DNA from: JBGRPZ01 sp041725955
Lineage (GTDB): Bacteria; Bacteroidota; Bacteroidia; Bacteroidales; JBGRPZ01
Assembly: GCA_041725955.1 (NCBI GenBank)
Contig: JBGRQE010000004.1
Span: forward strand, 62,001-126,000
Reading direction: 5' to 3'
Length of the DNA: 64,000 nt
Shown: positions 8,939 to 18,165 of the stretch, piece by piece
Layout of the letters: every line of letters starts with the position of its first letter
Position numbering within the stretch: the stretch's first letter is position 1
The notes under the pieces: generated by a model
Told to the model about the DNA's origin: nothing
The model's input: the letters and a program-made list of their open reading frames with translations, nothing else
Databases searched by the model: none
Made by a program: the position numbers and the translations under genes

Positions 8939-10345
8939 ATGACAAATTATAAACTTGTTGTAGGGCTAGAGATTCACGTACAAATTAATATTCAAGAAAA
9001 AGCATTTTCAGTTGAAACATATGAATGTAATGCTATTCCTAATTCACAAACTGGATTATGGAGTTATGCATGTCCCGGAGTTATGCCAAGTTTGTCTTAT
9101 CAATTAATCGCAAGTGCTATTAAATTGGGCAGTGTTTTTTCTTCAGATATTTCAAATGAGATTTATTTTTCCCGTAAAAATTATTTCTATCCAGATATGC
9201 CAAAGGCTTATCAATTAACTCAAACTAATCCTATTTGTAAAGGAGGTTATCTACGTGTATTTCGTTCAGATAAAACTTTTTTCAATGTCGATTTTAAGGA
9301 AGTTCATATAGAAGAAGATTCTGCAAAGAGTAATCATAATCAAAAGTCTAGTAATTTAGATTTTAATCGTTCTGGAGTAGCTTTGTTGGAAATAGTAACT
9401 GAGCCTGATATTTATTCGTCTGCAGATGCTAAGGATTTTTTGAATGAATTGAAGAGAAATATTCAATTCTTGCAAATATCTGAATGCGAAATGGAAAAAG
9501 GAAGCTTAAGATGTGATGTTAATGTTTCTGTAATTAGTGAAAACCACAAATATCCCCGTACTGAGATAAAAAACTTAAATAGTTTTTCTGCTGTCAAAAA
9601 AGCTATAGAAATCGAATATAATCGACAGTGTAATCTTATATCGTTAGGTAATGATTTGAAAGAGGAAACTCTGGTTTATGATGCTAGGAACAAAAAAACT
9701 TTTTCTATTCGTCAAAAGGGCGAGTTTATGGATTATCGTTTTTTACCGGAAAATGATATTCTACCTATTTTAATTACCGAAGAGGATATTTGTGCATTGA
9801 TTCAAATTGAAGGTAAAATGTATGCTGATTACTTCTCATCTTTAATATATAAATATCAAATTTCTTATTTACGCTCAAGAGAAATATGTCAGAAAAAAGA
9901 ATATGTAGAGTTAGTACTTTATTTCATAGAAAAAGGATTCGAACCTAAATTGGTGATTAAAGTCTTATTTGGAGTATTAAAAGATCTTATTTTCTGTAAT
10001 AATTCTGAAGTTTATATTGATGAATTAGAATCATTTTTAATGAATTTAGAACAATCGCAGGTAAGTGATTATATTTTGAAAAAAGTATTTTCGGCACGTA
10101 TAAGTAGAAAAGATAAATTGACGAATTTACTTAATGAATTTATAAAAGAAGAGAAGGTTCCTATCTTTGAAGAACAAAAAATTATACTGTCGAAGTACTT
10201 ACTTTATAATTTTCCTGAAGAAATAAATAGATACAAGGCTGGAGAGAAAAAACTACTTGGTTTCTTTATAGGAAAAATCAGACATATAGATGGTGTGGAA
10301 ATTGATCCTTCCAAAATAAGAGTACTTTTGGAAGAGATTTTGTAA
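8939..10345 (+). CDS. gatB: Asp-tRNA(Asn)/Glu-tRNA(Gln) amidotransferase subunit B, lone copy
   Basis: 468 residues, the usual GatB length. GatB binds mischarged tRNA and phosphorylates the Glu/Asp side chain before amidation with ammonia supplied by GatA. Family motifs are present: GLEIHVQ, RKNYFYPDMPKAYQ, VHIEEDSAKS, GVALLEIVTEPD, EIKNLNSF and DYRFLPENDILP. The C-terminal tail ends LLGFFIGKIRHIDG, as in the YqeY-like GatB tail. The region after about residue 270 is strongly diverged. No gatA or gatC is nearby; the gene stands between a terminator and an unrelated lipoprotein gene. It may be the organism's real GatB with partners elsewhere, or a specialised paralog. Confidence 0.85.
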   Translation: MTNYKLVVGLEIHVQINIQEKAFSVETYECNAIPNSQTGLWSYACPGVMPSLSYQLIASAIKLGSVFSSDISNEIYFSRKNYFYPDMPKAYQLTQTNPICKGGYLRVFRSDKTFFNVDFKEVHIEEDSAKSNHNQKSSNLDFNRSGVALLEIVTEPDIYSSADAKDFLNELKRNIQFLQISECEMEKGSLRCDVNVSVISENHKYPRTEIKNLNSFSAVKKAIEIEYNRQCNLISLGNDLKEETLVYDARNKKTFSIRQKGEFMDYRFLPENDILPILITEEDICALIQIEGKMYADYFSSLIYKYQISYLRSREICQKKEYVELVLYFIEKGFEPKLVIKVLFGVLKDLIFCNNSEVYIDELESFLMNLEQSQVSDYILKKVFSARISRKDKLTNLLNEFIKEEKVPIFEEQKIILSKYLLYNFPEEINRYKAGEKKLLGFFIGKIRHIDGVEIDPSKIRVLLEEIL

Positions 10346-10389
10346 TTGCTTTTTTATAGTTAGAATAAAGAGAATAAAATATATACATT

Positions 10390-11535
10390 ATGAAGTGGAA
10401 GAGTTTTTTGATTGTTATAGGATTGTTATTACTTATTGTTTCTTGTAATAAACCTAAAAATCAAGTAGTGATTAAGGGTAATTTATCGCAGTTTCAAGGT
10501 GAAGTTATCTATTTGTCGGAATTAGAACCTCGAAATTTATACGATATAGATTCTTTGATATTGCAAAAGGATGGTGCATTTGAGTTTAAGTTTATTGCAG
10601 ATAAGATTAATATATATAGACTTTTCGTAAAAGGTTCTCCTGTAATAAATATTGTGGCATCTCCAAATCAAGAAATTTCTATGCAATCGAATCTCAGAAA
10701 TTTTGAAGATCTTAAGATTGATGGTCCTGCAGCTATGCAAGACTATGTGAGTGTTAGTAATAGTTATGGTAATTTTGTTCTAAGACTCGATCCTTTAATT
10801 AAGAAGTATAAGGATTTGAATAACGGATCTTCTTCTATGGCTTTACAATCAGAAATAAAAGCAAGAATACTTATGTTTCGTGATAGTCTTAGAGATGAAA
10901 ACCTTACCTTTATAAATAAACATCCATCTTCTTTACTCTCAATTATGGCATTGTTTCAAAAACTAAATCGACAATCATTGTTTGATATAACTAAAGATTC
11001 TACACTTTTCTATAAGGTTGATTCTGCAGTTAATACTCGTAATTTGAATAATGCTTTCGTTCATTATTTGAATAAAAAAATTGCTTATGTTAAGCGAAAT
11101 CAATTGAAAGCAAAATTAGCCGAAACTCGAATGAGAGTAGGTAATGCCATACCTATTGTTAGTATTCCAGCTCTATCAGGTGAAAACGTTCGTATTGGTG
11201 AAGAAACAGAAACTTCTAGATTATTGTATTTCTGGTCGTATAAGGATTCTCAGTCAAGAATAATGAATACTGAGTTGTCGGTGATTTATAAAAAAGAGAC
11301 TAATCTTCCTGAATTATTATGTGTGTCTTTAGATTCTGATGAACCAAAGATATCTTCTGCAATCAGGAAAGATCATTTGCCAGGGAAACAGCTTGTCGAG
11401 AGAAATGGTCTTAATGGAATTGTTGCCGGGATTTATGATGTTCCAAAAGACTTACCATATTTTATTTTAATTTCTAAAAGTGGAAAGATAGAATATGTTG
11501 GAAATTCTTTGCCTTTAGATTTTTTACAACAATAA
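10390..11535 (+). CDS. DUF4369 lipoprotein with thioredoxin-like domain lacking CXXC
   Basis: 381 residues. The signal ends in LLLLIVSCNK, a lipobox. The N-terminal part (about 25-120) resembles DUF4369, the beta domain found before thioredoxin/AhpC-TSA domains in Bacteroidota. A helical linker follows, then a TlpA/ResA-like fold from about residue 245. Where active members have WxxWCxxC, this protein reads LLYFWSYKDSQSRI, so both redox cysteines are missing, and no resolving Cys pair is seen. It is probably a periplasmic-side or outer-membrane lipoprotein that binds rather than reduces its target. It lies 44 bases after gatB and may be co-transcribed with it. Confidence 0.8.
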   Translation: MKWKSFLIVIGLLLLIVSCNKPKNQVVIKGNLSQFQGEVIYLSELEPRNLYDIDSLILQKDGAFEFKFIADKINIYRLFVKGSPVINIVASPNQEISMQSNLRNFEDLKIDGPAAMQDYVSVSNSYGNFVLRLDPLIKKYKDLNNGSSSMALQSEIKARILMFRDSLRDENLTFINKHPSSLLSIMALFQKLNRQSLFDITKDSTLFYKVDSAVNTRNLNNAFVHYLNKKIAYVKRNQLKAKLAETRMRVGNAIPIVSIPALSGENVRIGEETETSRLLYFWSYKDSQSRIMNTELSVIYKKETNLPELLCVSLDSDEPKISSAIRKDHLPGKQLVERNGLNGIVAGIYDVPKDLPYFILISKSGKIEYVGNSLPLDFLQQ

Positions 11536-11614
11536 ATAATCATAGTAAACGTAAGCTAATTGTGAAGTTAATGGGATGGAATATCTAATTACACAAACCT
11601 AAAGTCTATTTATT

Positions 11615-12994
11615 TTGAACTGGATCACGAAAGCTATTCAAGTCTTCAGCAGTTTTGCTTGGGGAACTCCATTGCTAGTATTATTATTAGGGGGAGGAGT
11701 CTTTTTTCTAATTTATTCTAGGTTTCAGCCATTTAAGTATATTGGTCATGCCGTAAGAGTATTAAAAGGTGATTATAAAGAGAAAAATGTTCATGGTCAG
11801 ATTGATCATTATGAAGCTTTATCTACGGCTATAGCGGCAACTGTTGGTTTGGGTAATATTAGTGGTGTAGCTGTTGCTATTACTATGGGTGGTCCGGGAG
11901 CAATTTTTTGGATGTGGGTAAGTGCAATTATAGGAGTTTCAACAAAGTTTTTTACATGTTCTCTTGCTGTGATGTATAGAGGAAAAGATTCTAAAGGAGA
12001 ATTTCAGGGTGGCCCCATGTATGTTATTGAACAAGGCTTAGGTAAAAAATGGAAGCCTTTGGCAATGTTTTTCTCATTAGCAGGTATGATTGGTGTTTCG
12101 CCGATGTTTCAAACCAATCAGCTAACAGAAATTGTTGCTGAAATTTACCAAAGACATTTTATTGTAGGGGATGAATTTTATTTACGTTTGATTATAGGAA
12201 TTGTTATTGCTGCAATTGTGGGCGTAGTAATTTTTGGTGGTATTGAACGTATTGGTAAGGTTGCAGGTAAAATGGTTCCTTTTATGGTTGTTTTATATAT
12301 AGTTCTTGTATTATTTATTCTTGTCGTTAATTATAAGTCAATACCAGCCTCTTTTGCATTGATTTTTAAAGATGCTTTTTCAGGAACTGCCGTTTTAGGA
12401 GGTTCTTTGGGAGCGCTTATTGTTGTTGGAGTAAAGCGAGCTGCTTTCTCAAATGAAGCAGGTATTGGTACTGCACCAATGGCTCATGGAGCAGCATTAA
12501 CAGAGGAGCCAATCCGCGAAGGATTAGTGGGTATGTTAGGGCCAATTATAGATACAATAATTGTTTGTACAATGACTGCCTTAGCAATTATAGTAACTGG
12601 TACATGGAAGGAAAATGTTAATGATGGGATTACACTAACTATGGATGCTTTTTCAAATAATATTCCTGTAATTGGACCTTATTTACTGCTGTTATGTGTA
12701 ATTATTTTTTCTCTTACTACCTTGTTTGCATTTCCTTATTATGGAAGTAAATGTATGGGATATTTATTTGGTGCCAAGTATAAATGGATTTATAATTATT
12801 TATTTGTAATTGCTATTCTTATAGGTGCAGTTATTTCATTAAGTACGATTATTGACTTAACTGATGGTATGTATGCCATGATGGCATTTCCAACTATGAT
12901 ATCTGCTTTATTGTTGGCTCCTAAGGTGAAGAAAGCCGCTGATAATTATTTTAAGCGTTTAAAGTCAGGAGAATTTGATCAACCAGATAAATAA
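11615..12994 (+). CDS. AGCS-family sodium:alanine/glycine symporter
   Basis: 459 residues with about ten to eleven membrane segments. Family signatures are clear: ATVGLGNISGVAVAITMGGPGA, GGPMYVIEQGLG, AAFSNEAGIGTAPMAHGAA and FAFPYYGSKCMGYLFG. Members import small neutral amino acids with Na+. The start is TTG at 11615; the N-terminus MNWITKAIQVFSSFAWGTP fits the family and no in-frame ATG gives a better start. No close partner genes are seen. A second, longer AGCS gene lies at 22394-24229. Confidence 0.92.
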   Translation: MNWITKAIQVFSSFAWGTPLLVLLLGGGVFFLIYSRFQPFKYIGHAVRVLKGDYKEKNVHGQIDHYEALSTAIAATVGLGNISGVAVAITMGGPGAIFWMWVSAIIGVSTKFFTCSLAVMYRGKDSKGEFQGGPMYVIEQGLGKKWKPLAMFFSLAGMIGVSPMFQTNQLTEIVAEIYQRHFIVGDEFYLRLIIGIVIAAIVGVVIFGGIERIGKVAGKMVPFMVVLYIVLVLFILVVNYKSIPASFALIFKDAFSGTAVLGGSLGALIVVGVKRAAFSNEAGIGTAPMAHGAALTEEPIREGLVGMLGPIIDTIIVCTMTALAIIVTGTWKENVNDGITLTMDAFSNNIPVIGPYLLLLCVIIFSLTTLFAFPYYGSKCMGYLFGAKYKWIYNYLFVIAILIGAVISLSTIIDLTDGMYAMMAFPTMISALLLAPKVKKAADNYFKRLKSGEFDQPDK

Positions 12995-13071
12995 TATTTG
13001 ATACTTTCTTTCGCTATTCATTTACTATGAATAATTAAGAATAGAAATTTTTATTATCATTCTTTTGTAAA

Positions 13072-13653
13072 ATGAGTACCGAGGCTGAATTTAAAGAAAT
13101 ATTTAATCTTTATTTTAAAGATTTAGTAGCTGTGGCTTATGTCTATACCCGTGATATGGCTGTATCTGAGGATATTGTTCAGGATTTATTTCTGAATTTG
13201 TGGGAAAAAAAACAAGGCGAAAATTATCATACATCACTTAAATCATACTTGTTTATTGCAGTAAAAAATAGGTGCTTAAATTATTTACGTAAAGAGGGTA
13301 GAAAACGTGATTATATAAAAAGTACTAAAAGTACTACTTCAGAGGAATTAGCTTGCTCTCTTGAATTGAAAGATACTCAGAGTATTCTGGATAAATCATT
13401 AAAGCAACTTCCTGAAAAATCCAGAAAGATATTTTTACTTAATCGTTTTTCGGATAAATCGTATCAAGAAATTGCTGATGATTTAGAGATTTCAAAAAAA
13501 ACAGTAGAGTTTCATATTTCTAAAGTTTTGAAGTGTTTGAGGGAGGTTTTTAAAACCAACTATATTATCGATCTAATATTTTTTCGAAAAACATTAGGGT
13601 TTAAGTTTAATTTATTGTCTTCATTTAAAAGTATACCAAGATATGATAGATGA
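13072..13653 (+). CDS. ECF sigma-70 factor (FecI-like, Bacteroidota type)
   Basis: 193 residues. Region 2 (about 10-75) contains SEDIVQDLFLNLWEKK and the -10-binding helix; region 4 (about 120-175) contains LPEKSRKIFLLNRFSDKSYQ and the HTH EIADDLEISKKTVEFHISKV. It directs RNA polymerase to a small regulon and is the first gene of a classic surface-signalling unit: sigma factor, FecR anti-sigma factor, TonB receptor with STN domain, DUF4249 lipoprotein. It overlaps the anti-sigma gene by 11 bases, which suggests coupled translation. Confidence 0.92.
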   Translation: MSTEAEFKEIFNLYFKDLVAVAYVYTRDMAVSEDIVQDLFLNLWEKKQGENYHTSLKSYLFIAVKNRCLNYLRKEGRKRDYIKSTKSTTSEELACSLELKDTQSILDKSLKQLPEKSRKIFLLNRFSDKSYQEIADDLEISKKTVEFHISKVLKCLREVFKTNYIIDLIFFRKTLGFKFNLLSSFKSIPRYDR

Positions 13654-14614
13654 AGAATCAATGGATTTATTGCTATTGAAATATTTTAAGGGTGATATAT
13701 CAAAGAAGGAAAAAGAACTTATAGATAAATGGCTTAATGAAGATTCAAAGAACAAGACGTTTTTTGATCAAGCTGCTAGGATTTGGGAGGCAATGGAAAT
13801 AACACCTTCTCTTGAATGTGATTATAATAAGGCTTGGAATATTCATTTGTCAAAACGTAAAGCAAATAAATCCTCCTTTTGGAATCAGTCATTTTTTATT
13901 AGAGTGGCTGCTATATTTCTCTTTCTTTTAGCTTTAAGTTCTGTAATCTTCTTTGTTAAGAATAGGAGTACACAAATTAAGATTTATGCCTCAAACAAAT
14001 CGAGAGAAATATTTCTTCCAGATAGTACAAAAGTGACTTTGAATAAAGGTTCTGAGCTTTCCTACGCCCAGAATTATAATTATCGTAAAAATAGATATGT
14101 ACATTTAGACGGAGAAGCGTTTTTTGAAGTTAACCATAATCCTCAAAAACCATTTATTGTCAAAACCAATTGTGTTGAAGTTAAAGTGTTGGGAACTCAA
14201 TTTAATTTGAATTCAATTTCGAATAATAAAATTATCGATTTGAATGTTTTTGAGGGGAGGGTATCATTTAAGGATTTACAAAGCAGAAATATTATTATTG
14301 TCGATAAAGGGCAAAAGGTTCATTTTGATAGAGAATCAAGGATTTTTTCCAAGCCTAGTTTGTTGGAAGAAAATTCTATTTCCTGGAAAACCGGCGAATT
14401 GGTATTTAGAAACCAAAGCTTACAAGTTGTATTTAATGATCTTGAAAAATATTTTGATCGAAAAATTATACTTAAAGATAAGGCTCTGGGAAAGATGAAA
14501 ATATCTGCACGTTTCTATGAAAGTGAATCTATTGAAGAGATTGTGAAGTCAATTAGTATAGCATTAGATATTCCTTTGAAATTAAAGGATAACTGTATTA
14601 CCGTTGAGAATTAA
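13643..14614 (+). CDS. FecR-family anti-sigma factor
   Basis: 323 residues. The cytoplasmic N-terminal part binds the sigma factor. One membrane helix (about residues 87-108, RVAAIFLFLLALSSVIFFV) leads to a periplasmic FecR domain with FLPDSTKVTLNKGSELSY, DGEAFFEVNH and VKVLGTQFNLNS, then a DUF4974 domain (about 250-320) that resembles a secretin/TonB STN fold. In this family the periplasmic part senses the STN domain of the partner TonB receptor, encoded 65 bases downstream, and controls the sigma factor encoded upstream. Confidence 0.92.
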   Translation: MIDEESMDLLLLKYFKGDISKKEKELIDKWLNEDSKNKTFFDQAARIWEAMEITPSLECDYNKAWNIHLSKRKANKSSFWNQSFFIRVAAIFLFLLALSSVIFFVKNRSTQIKIYASNKSREIFLPDSTKVTLNKGSELSYAQNYNYRKNRYVHLDGEAFFEVNHNPQKPFIVKTNCVEVKVLGTQFNLNSISNNKIIDLNVFEGRVSFKDLQSRNIIIVDKGQKVHFDRESRIFSKPSLLEENSISWKTGELVFRNQSLQVVFNDLEKYFDRKIILKDKALGKMKISARFYESESIEEIVKSISIALDIPLKLKDNCITVEN

Positions 14615-14679
14615 ATTTTCTCAGAAACTCTGACAACTAAACGCACTAAAAAATCGATTTAATCGACAAATTTTTCATT

Positions 14680-17244
14680 ATGAAAAGATTTACTGTTTTC
14701 CTTTTTATATTCTCCTTTATTAGTTTTGGCATATTTGCAAAATCAGGAGCAATTGATTTAGATAAAGTTATTGATTTCCAAAAGAAAGAAGTTACATTGG
14801 GTGAGATTTTTAATACGCTTGATGATAATTCCATACCAATTATTTATAGTCCAGATAAAATTACCTTAGATCAGCAGATTCGTTTAAGCGGCTCAAAGCT
14901 AGCGCTTAAAGATGTTTTGTCTTTGATTAAAGATCAGGCAAATATCAAGATTAAATCTAATAATAATCATATTGTTTTTTCACAAGGTGAATTTCGGAAG
15001 TATACTATAAGTGGCACTATTAAAGACCAGGATAATGGAGAAACTTTGATAGGAGCACAAGTTTATGTGGCTTCTTTAAGGGATGGATGTATTAGTAATT
15101 ATTATGGCTTTTATTCATTGCAACTTCCAGAAGGGAAATATACAATTAGATATTCGTATTTAGGATATGAAAATCAATTGTGTGAAATTGATTTAACTTC
15201 TGACTTAAAAAAAGATATTAATCTGCTTCCTTCTTCTGAAGTATTACAAGAAGTTGTTATTCATGGAGAAGATACGGATCGAATTCATCAGGTAGGTTTA
15301 AATGGAGAAAAAATAAGTGTAAATAGAATAAAAACTATTCCCACAATGCTTGGTGAGCCTGATGTGTTAAAAACTCTTCAATTGCTGCCTGGAGTTCAAA
15401 CTGCTCATGAAGGAACCAATAATCTCTCTGTTCGTGGAGGTAGTTTTGATCAAAATCTTATTCTCTTAGACGAAGCCCCATTGTATAATCCTTCTCATAC
15501 TCTTGGAATTTATTCTGCAATTAATTCTGATGCTGTAAATAATATGGAGTTTTATAAAGGAGAAATGCCTGCAAGATATGGAGGTCGATTATCATCAGTA
15601 ATTGATATTCGTATGAAAGAAGGTAATAATAAACGTTTCTCTGCTTCAGGTAGTCTTGGTCTATTGTCTAGTAAGCTTTCTGTTGAATCACCTCTTTTTG
15701 ATAAGAAAACCTCTTTTATTCTTTGTGGTCGCTATTCTTATGCCGGTTATGTGGCTGATTTGGCTTCGGACTTAGGTGAAGCTGTTGGTTTTAAAGATTT
15801 ATATGAGAATTTTCAGAAAGGAAATAATGTCCAATTCTTCGATCTCAATTTTAAAATAAATAGGAAGTTAAACGATAAGAATAGAATATATCTTTCTGCT
15901 TATACAGGAAAGGATCAGTTTTATTTTAAATCTTTTAGTGACAAAATGAATTTAAATTGGGCGAATACTACTTCTACTCTAAGATGGAATTCTATTGTAA
16001 GCAGTAAGATTTTTCATAACCTAAGTCTGATTTATAGTAATTATAATTATGCATATAAGCTTTTGGATGATTCTCGTAAGTTTTTATGGACTGCAGGTTT
16101 ATCCGAGTACAAAGTCAAGAGTGACTGGGATTTTTATTTAAATTCTGATAATCATATTCGTTATGGTGCTGATTTATCAAAGCATAATTTTGATCCAGGT
16201 AAGGTTGAGCCTAGGGGAGAAAACTCAAATACGAAAAGTCTGAAATTAAAAAATAGAAGTGGTCTGCAGTCGGCATTATATGTAAGTAATGAGCAGAAAA
16301 TAGGTGCTAGATGGAAAGCTTATTATGGTTTAAGATGGTCTTTTTTTCAAGGAGAAGTAAAAGGGTTAAAAACGATTAACTTTAATTATCCGGAACCGCG
16401 TTTATCTCTTGGATATGATATAAGTAAAAATATTTCTTTAAAGACCTCTTATGTTCGCACTGTCCAGTACCTTCATATGATTGCAAATTCTTCTTTAGGA
16501 TTGCCTACAGATATATGGTTACCTTCTGCAGCCGATTTAGTTCCTCAGAAAGCTGATCAGCTGAGCCTAGGAGCATATTCTAGTTTTGATAAAGGTGGTT
16601 ATGAAGCTTCCGTTGAGGTTTTTGGAAAGAAATTTATTGATATAGTAGATTTTAGGGATAATGCAGATTTGTTTTTAAATGAAAACCTTTCTCAGGAGTT
16701 ATTAAAAGGAAAAGGTAGGGCTTACGGAGTAGAGTTTTTGTTAAAGAAAACTAAGGGAAATACTTTGTTTTGGTTAAGCTATACATGGTCTAAAGCAGAG
16801 AAAAAAATTGATGGAATAAATGACAATAATTGGTACCCAGCTTCTTTTGATAGACGCAATTCAATAAAGCTTACATTAACTCAAAAGTTATCTAAGGCAT
16901 GGGCTGCATCGGCCAACTTTGTTTATTCTACAGGAAGTCCAATAACAGTACCTGTTGGAATTTACCAATATCAAAATGCTTCATTTATTCAGTATAGTAA
17001 ACGTAATGCCTATCGTTTACCTGATTATCATCGTTTGGATATTTCATTTAATTATAATAGTCCAAATAATAAAAATCGTAAGTGGAAGAGTGAATGGAAT
17101 TTTGGATTATACAACGTATATGGGCGTAAGAATGTATTCAGCTTGTATGTGAAACAAGATGCTTATGATTTGACTCAGCAACAAGCTTACCAAATTTATC
17201 TATTTACATTTATGCCTAGTGTAACTTATCGATTTAAATTTTAA
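14680..17244 (+). CDS. TonB-dependent receptor with N-terminal STN signalling domain
   Basis: 854 residues. Signal peptide (1-21, ending IFAKS), STN domain (about 35-100) for contact with FecR, carboxypeptidase-like regulatory beta domain (about 110-190, GTIKDQDNGETLIGAQVYV), plug (about 205-310, VLKTLQLLPGVQT, NLSVRGGSFDQNLILLDEA), then a 22-strand-type barrel ending YRFKF. The receptor imports a ligand with energy from TonB and signals ligand binding inward. No SusD gene follows; the partner is a DUF4249 lipoprotein. The ligand cannot be read from sequence. Confidence 0.93.
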   Translation: MKRFTVFLFIFSFISFGIFAKSGAIDLDKVIDFQKKEVTLGEIFNTLDDNSIPIIYSPDKITLDQQIRLSGSKLALKDVLSLIKDQANIKIKSNNNHIVFSQGEFRKYTISGTIKDQDNGETLIGAQVYVASLRDGCISNYYGFYSLQLPEGKYTIRYSYLGYENQLCEIDLTSDLKKDINLLPSSEVLQEVVIHGEDTDRIHQVGLNGEKISVNRIKTIPTMLGEPDVLKTLQLLPGVQTAHEGTNNLSVRGGSFDQNLILLDEAPLYNPSHTLGIYSAINSDAVNNMEFYKGEMPARYGGRLSSVIDIRMKEGNNKRFSASGSLGLLSSKLSVESPLFDKKTSFILCGRYSYAGYVADLASDLGEAVGFKDLYENFQKGNNVQFFDLNFKINRKLNDKNRIYLSAYTGKDQFYFKSFSDKMNLNWANTTSTLRWNSIVSSKIFHNLSLIYSNYNYAYKLLDDSRKFLWTAGLSEYKVKSDWDFYLNSDNHIRYGADLSKHNFDPGKVEPRGENSNTKSLKLKNRSGLQSALYVSNEQKIGARWKAYYGLRWSFFQGEVKGLKTINFNYPEPRLSLGYDISKNISLKTSYVRTVQYLHMIANSSLGLPTDIWLPSAADLVPQKADQLSLGAYSSFDKGGYEASVEVFGKKFIDIVDFRDNADLFLNENLSQELLKGKGRAYGVEFLLKKTKGNTLFWLSYTWSKAEKKIDGINDNNWYPASFDRRNSIKLTLTQKLSKAWAASANFVYSTGSPITVPVGIYQYQNASFIQYSKRNAYRLPDYHRLDISFNYNSPNNKNRKWKSEWNFGLYNVYGRKNVFSLYVKQDAYDLTQQQAYQIYLFTFMPSVTYRFKF

Positions 17245-17256
17245 GGAGGATAAAAA

Positions 17257-18165
17257 ATGAAAAGACTATATATAATTTTGCTGGGCTTTATATGCTTGGT
17301 TTCGTGTAAAAAGGAATATAATTTTAAAATTGATTCAAGTGTTCAGGATCGTTTGGTTATTGAGGCTAATTTAAATAACTTGAATACACCTCAAATGATC
17401 AGGCTTACTCAAATGGAGAAAATGCTTAAACCTGTAGATCACAGTAGTTCTGGGAATAAAAAACATGGAATTCCTGTAGATAAAGCTAAAGTGGTGCTTA
17501 CAGATGGAAAGGGGAAAAGTTATACATTCAAACGTTATGTTGAATTTGAAGGTGCTACATTTAATGGATATTATCGCTTTGAAAAACAAATCCCTGCCCA
17601 TTCAGGTGACAAATTTACTTTGACAGTTAGTGTAAAGGGAAAGGTGTATAAAGCCGAAAGTATTGTAGAAAGTTGTCCGGATATCATTAAAATAAAGTAT
17701 ACTTTGGCAAAGAGTGAAATTCCAGGAAAAGAGGATCAATATGTTCCTTTAATTAGTTTTACAAATCCCGATAAACCTGCATATTATTTGCTTAGGGAGG
17801 TTGAGGTCAATACCAATAGCGATGGAACAGAATTTATTTCATGGAGCAACCGAGCTTGGACTTTCAGTATTTTATCGAGTAAGATGTTAAATAAAAATGT
17901 TGTCGACTTGCGTGTTGATGATGGGCAATCTCCAAGTGGTTCTTCATTTTATTTGGGAGGACCTGGAAGTACCATAAGGGTATATATGTTTGCTTTAAAT
18001 AAAGAGACGTATAAGTTTTATGAAAGTTTAATTCGTCAGTTTGATAATGATGGAGGTGCTTTTCAACCTTTTCCTTCATCAGCACCAACCAATTTTTCTA
18101 ATAATGCAATTGGTTGGTTTAATATATCTGATGGAAGATATGCAGATGTAAAAATAGGTAAGTAA
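17257..18165 (+). CDS. DUF4249 family lipoprotein, partner of the TonB receptor
   Basis: 302 residues. Signal ends in LGFICLVSCKKEY, a lipobox with Cys at about residue 17. The mature protein starts with a beta domain (RLVIEANLNNLNTPQMIRLT) typical of DUF4249, which in Bacteroidota regularly follows STN-type TonB receptors and is thought to sit on the outer membrane with them. It has an unusually good Shine-Dalgarno for this phylum, AAGGAGG at 17243-17249, which overlaps the end of the receptor gene 12 bases upstream. Its stop abuts the stop of the convergent methyltransferase gene with no spacer. Confidence 0.88.
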   Translation: MKRLYIILLGFICLVSCKKEYNFKIDSSVQDRLVIEANLNNLNTPQMIRLTQMEKMLKPVDHSSSGNKKHGIPVDKAKVVLTDGKGKSYTFKRYVEFEGATFNGYYRFEKQIPAHSGDKFTLTVSVKGKVYKAESIVESCPDIIKIKYTLAKSEIPGKEDQYVPLISFTNPDKPAYYLLREVEVNTNSDGTEFISWSNRAWTFSILSSKMLNKNVVDLRVDDGQSPSGSSFYLGGPGSTIRVYMFALNKETYKFYESLIRQFDNDGGAFQPFPSSAPTNFSNNAIGWFNISDGRYADVKIGK

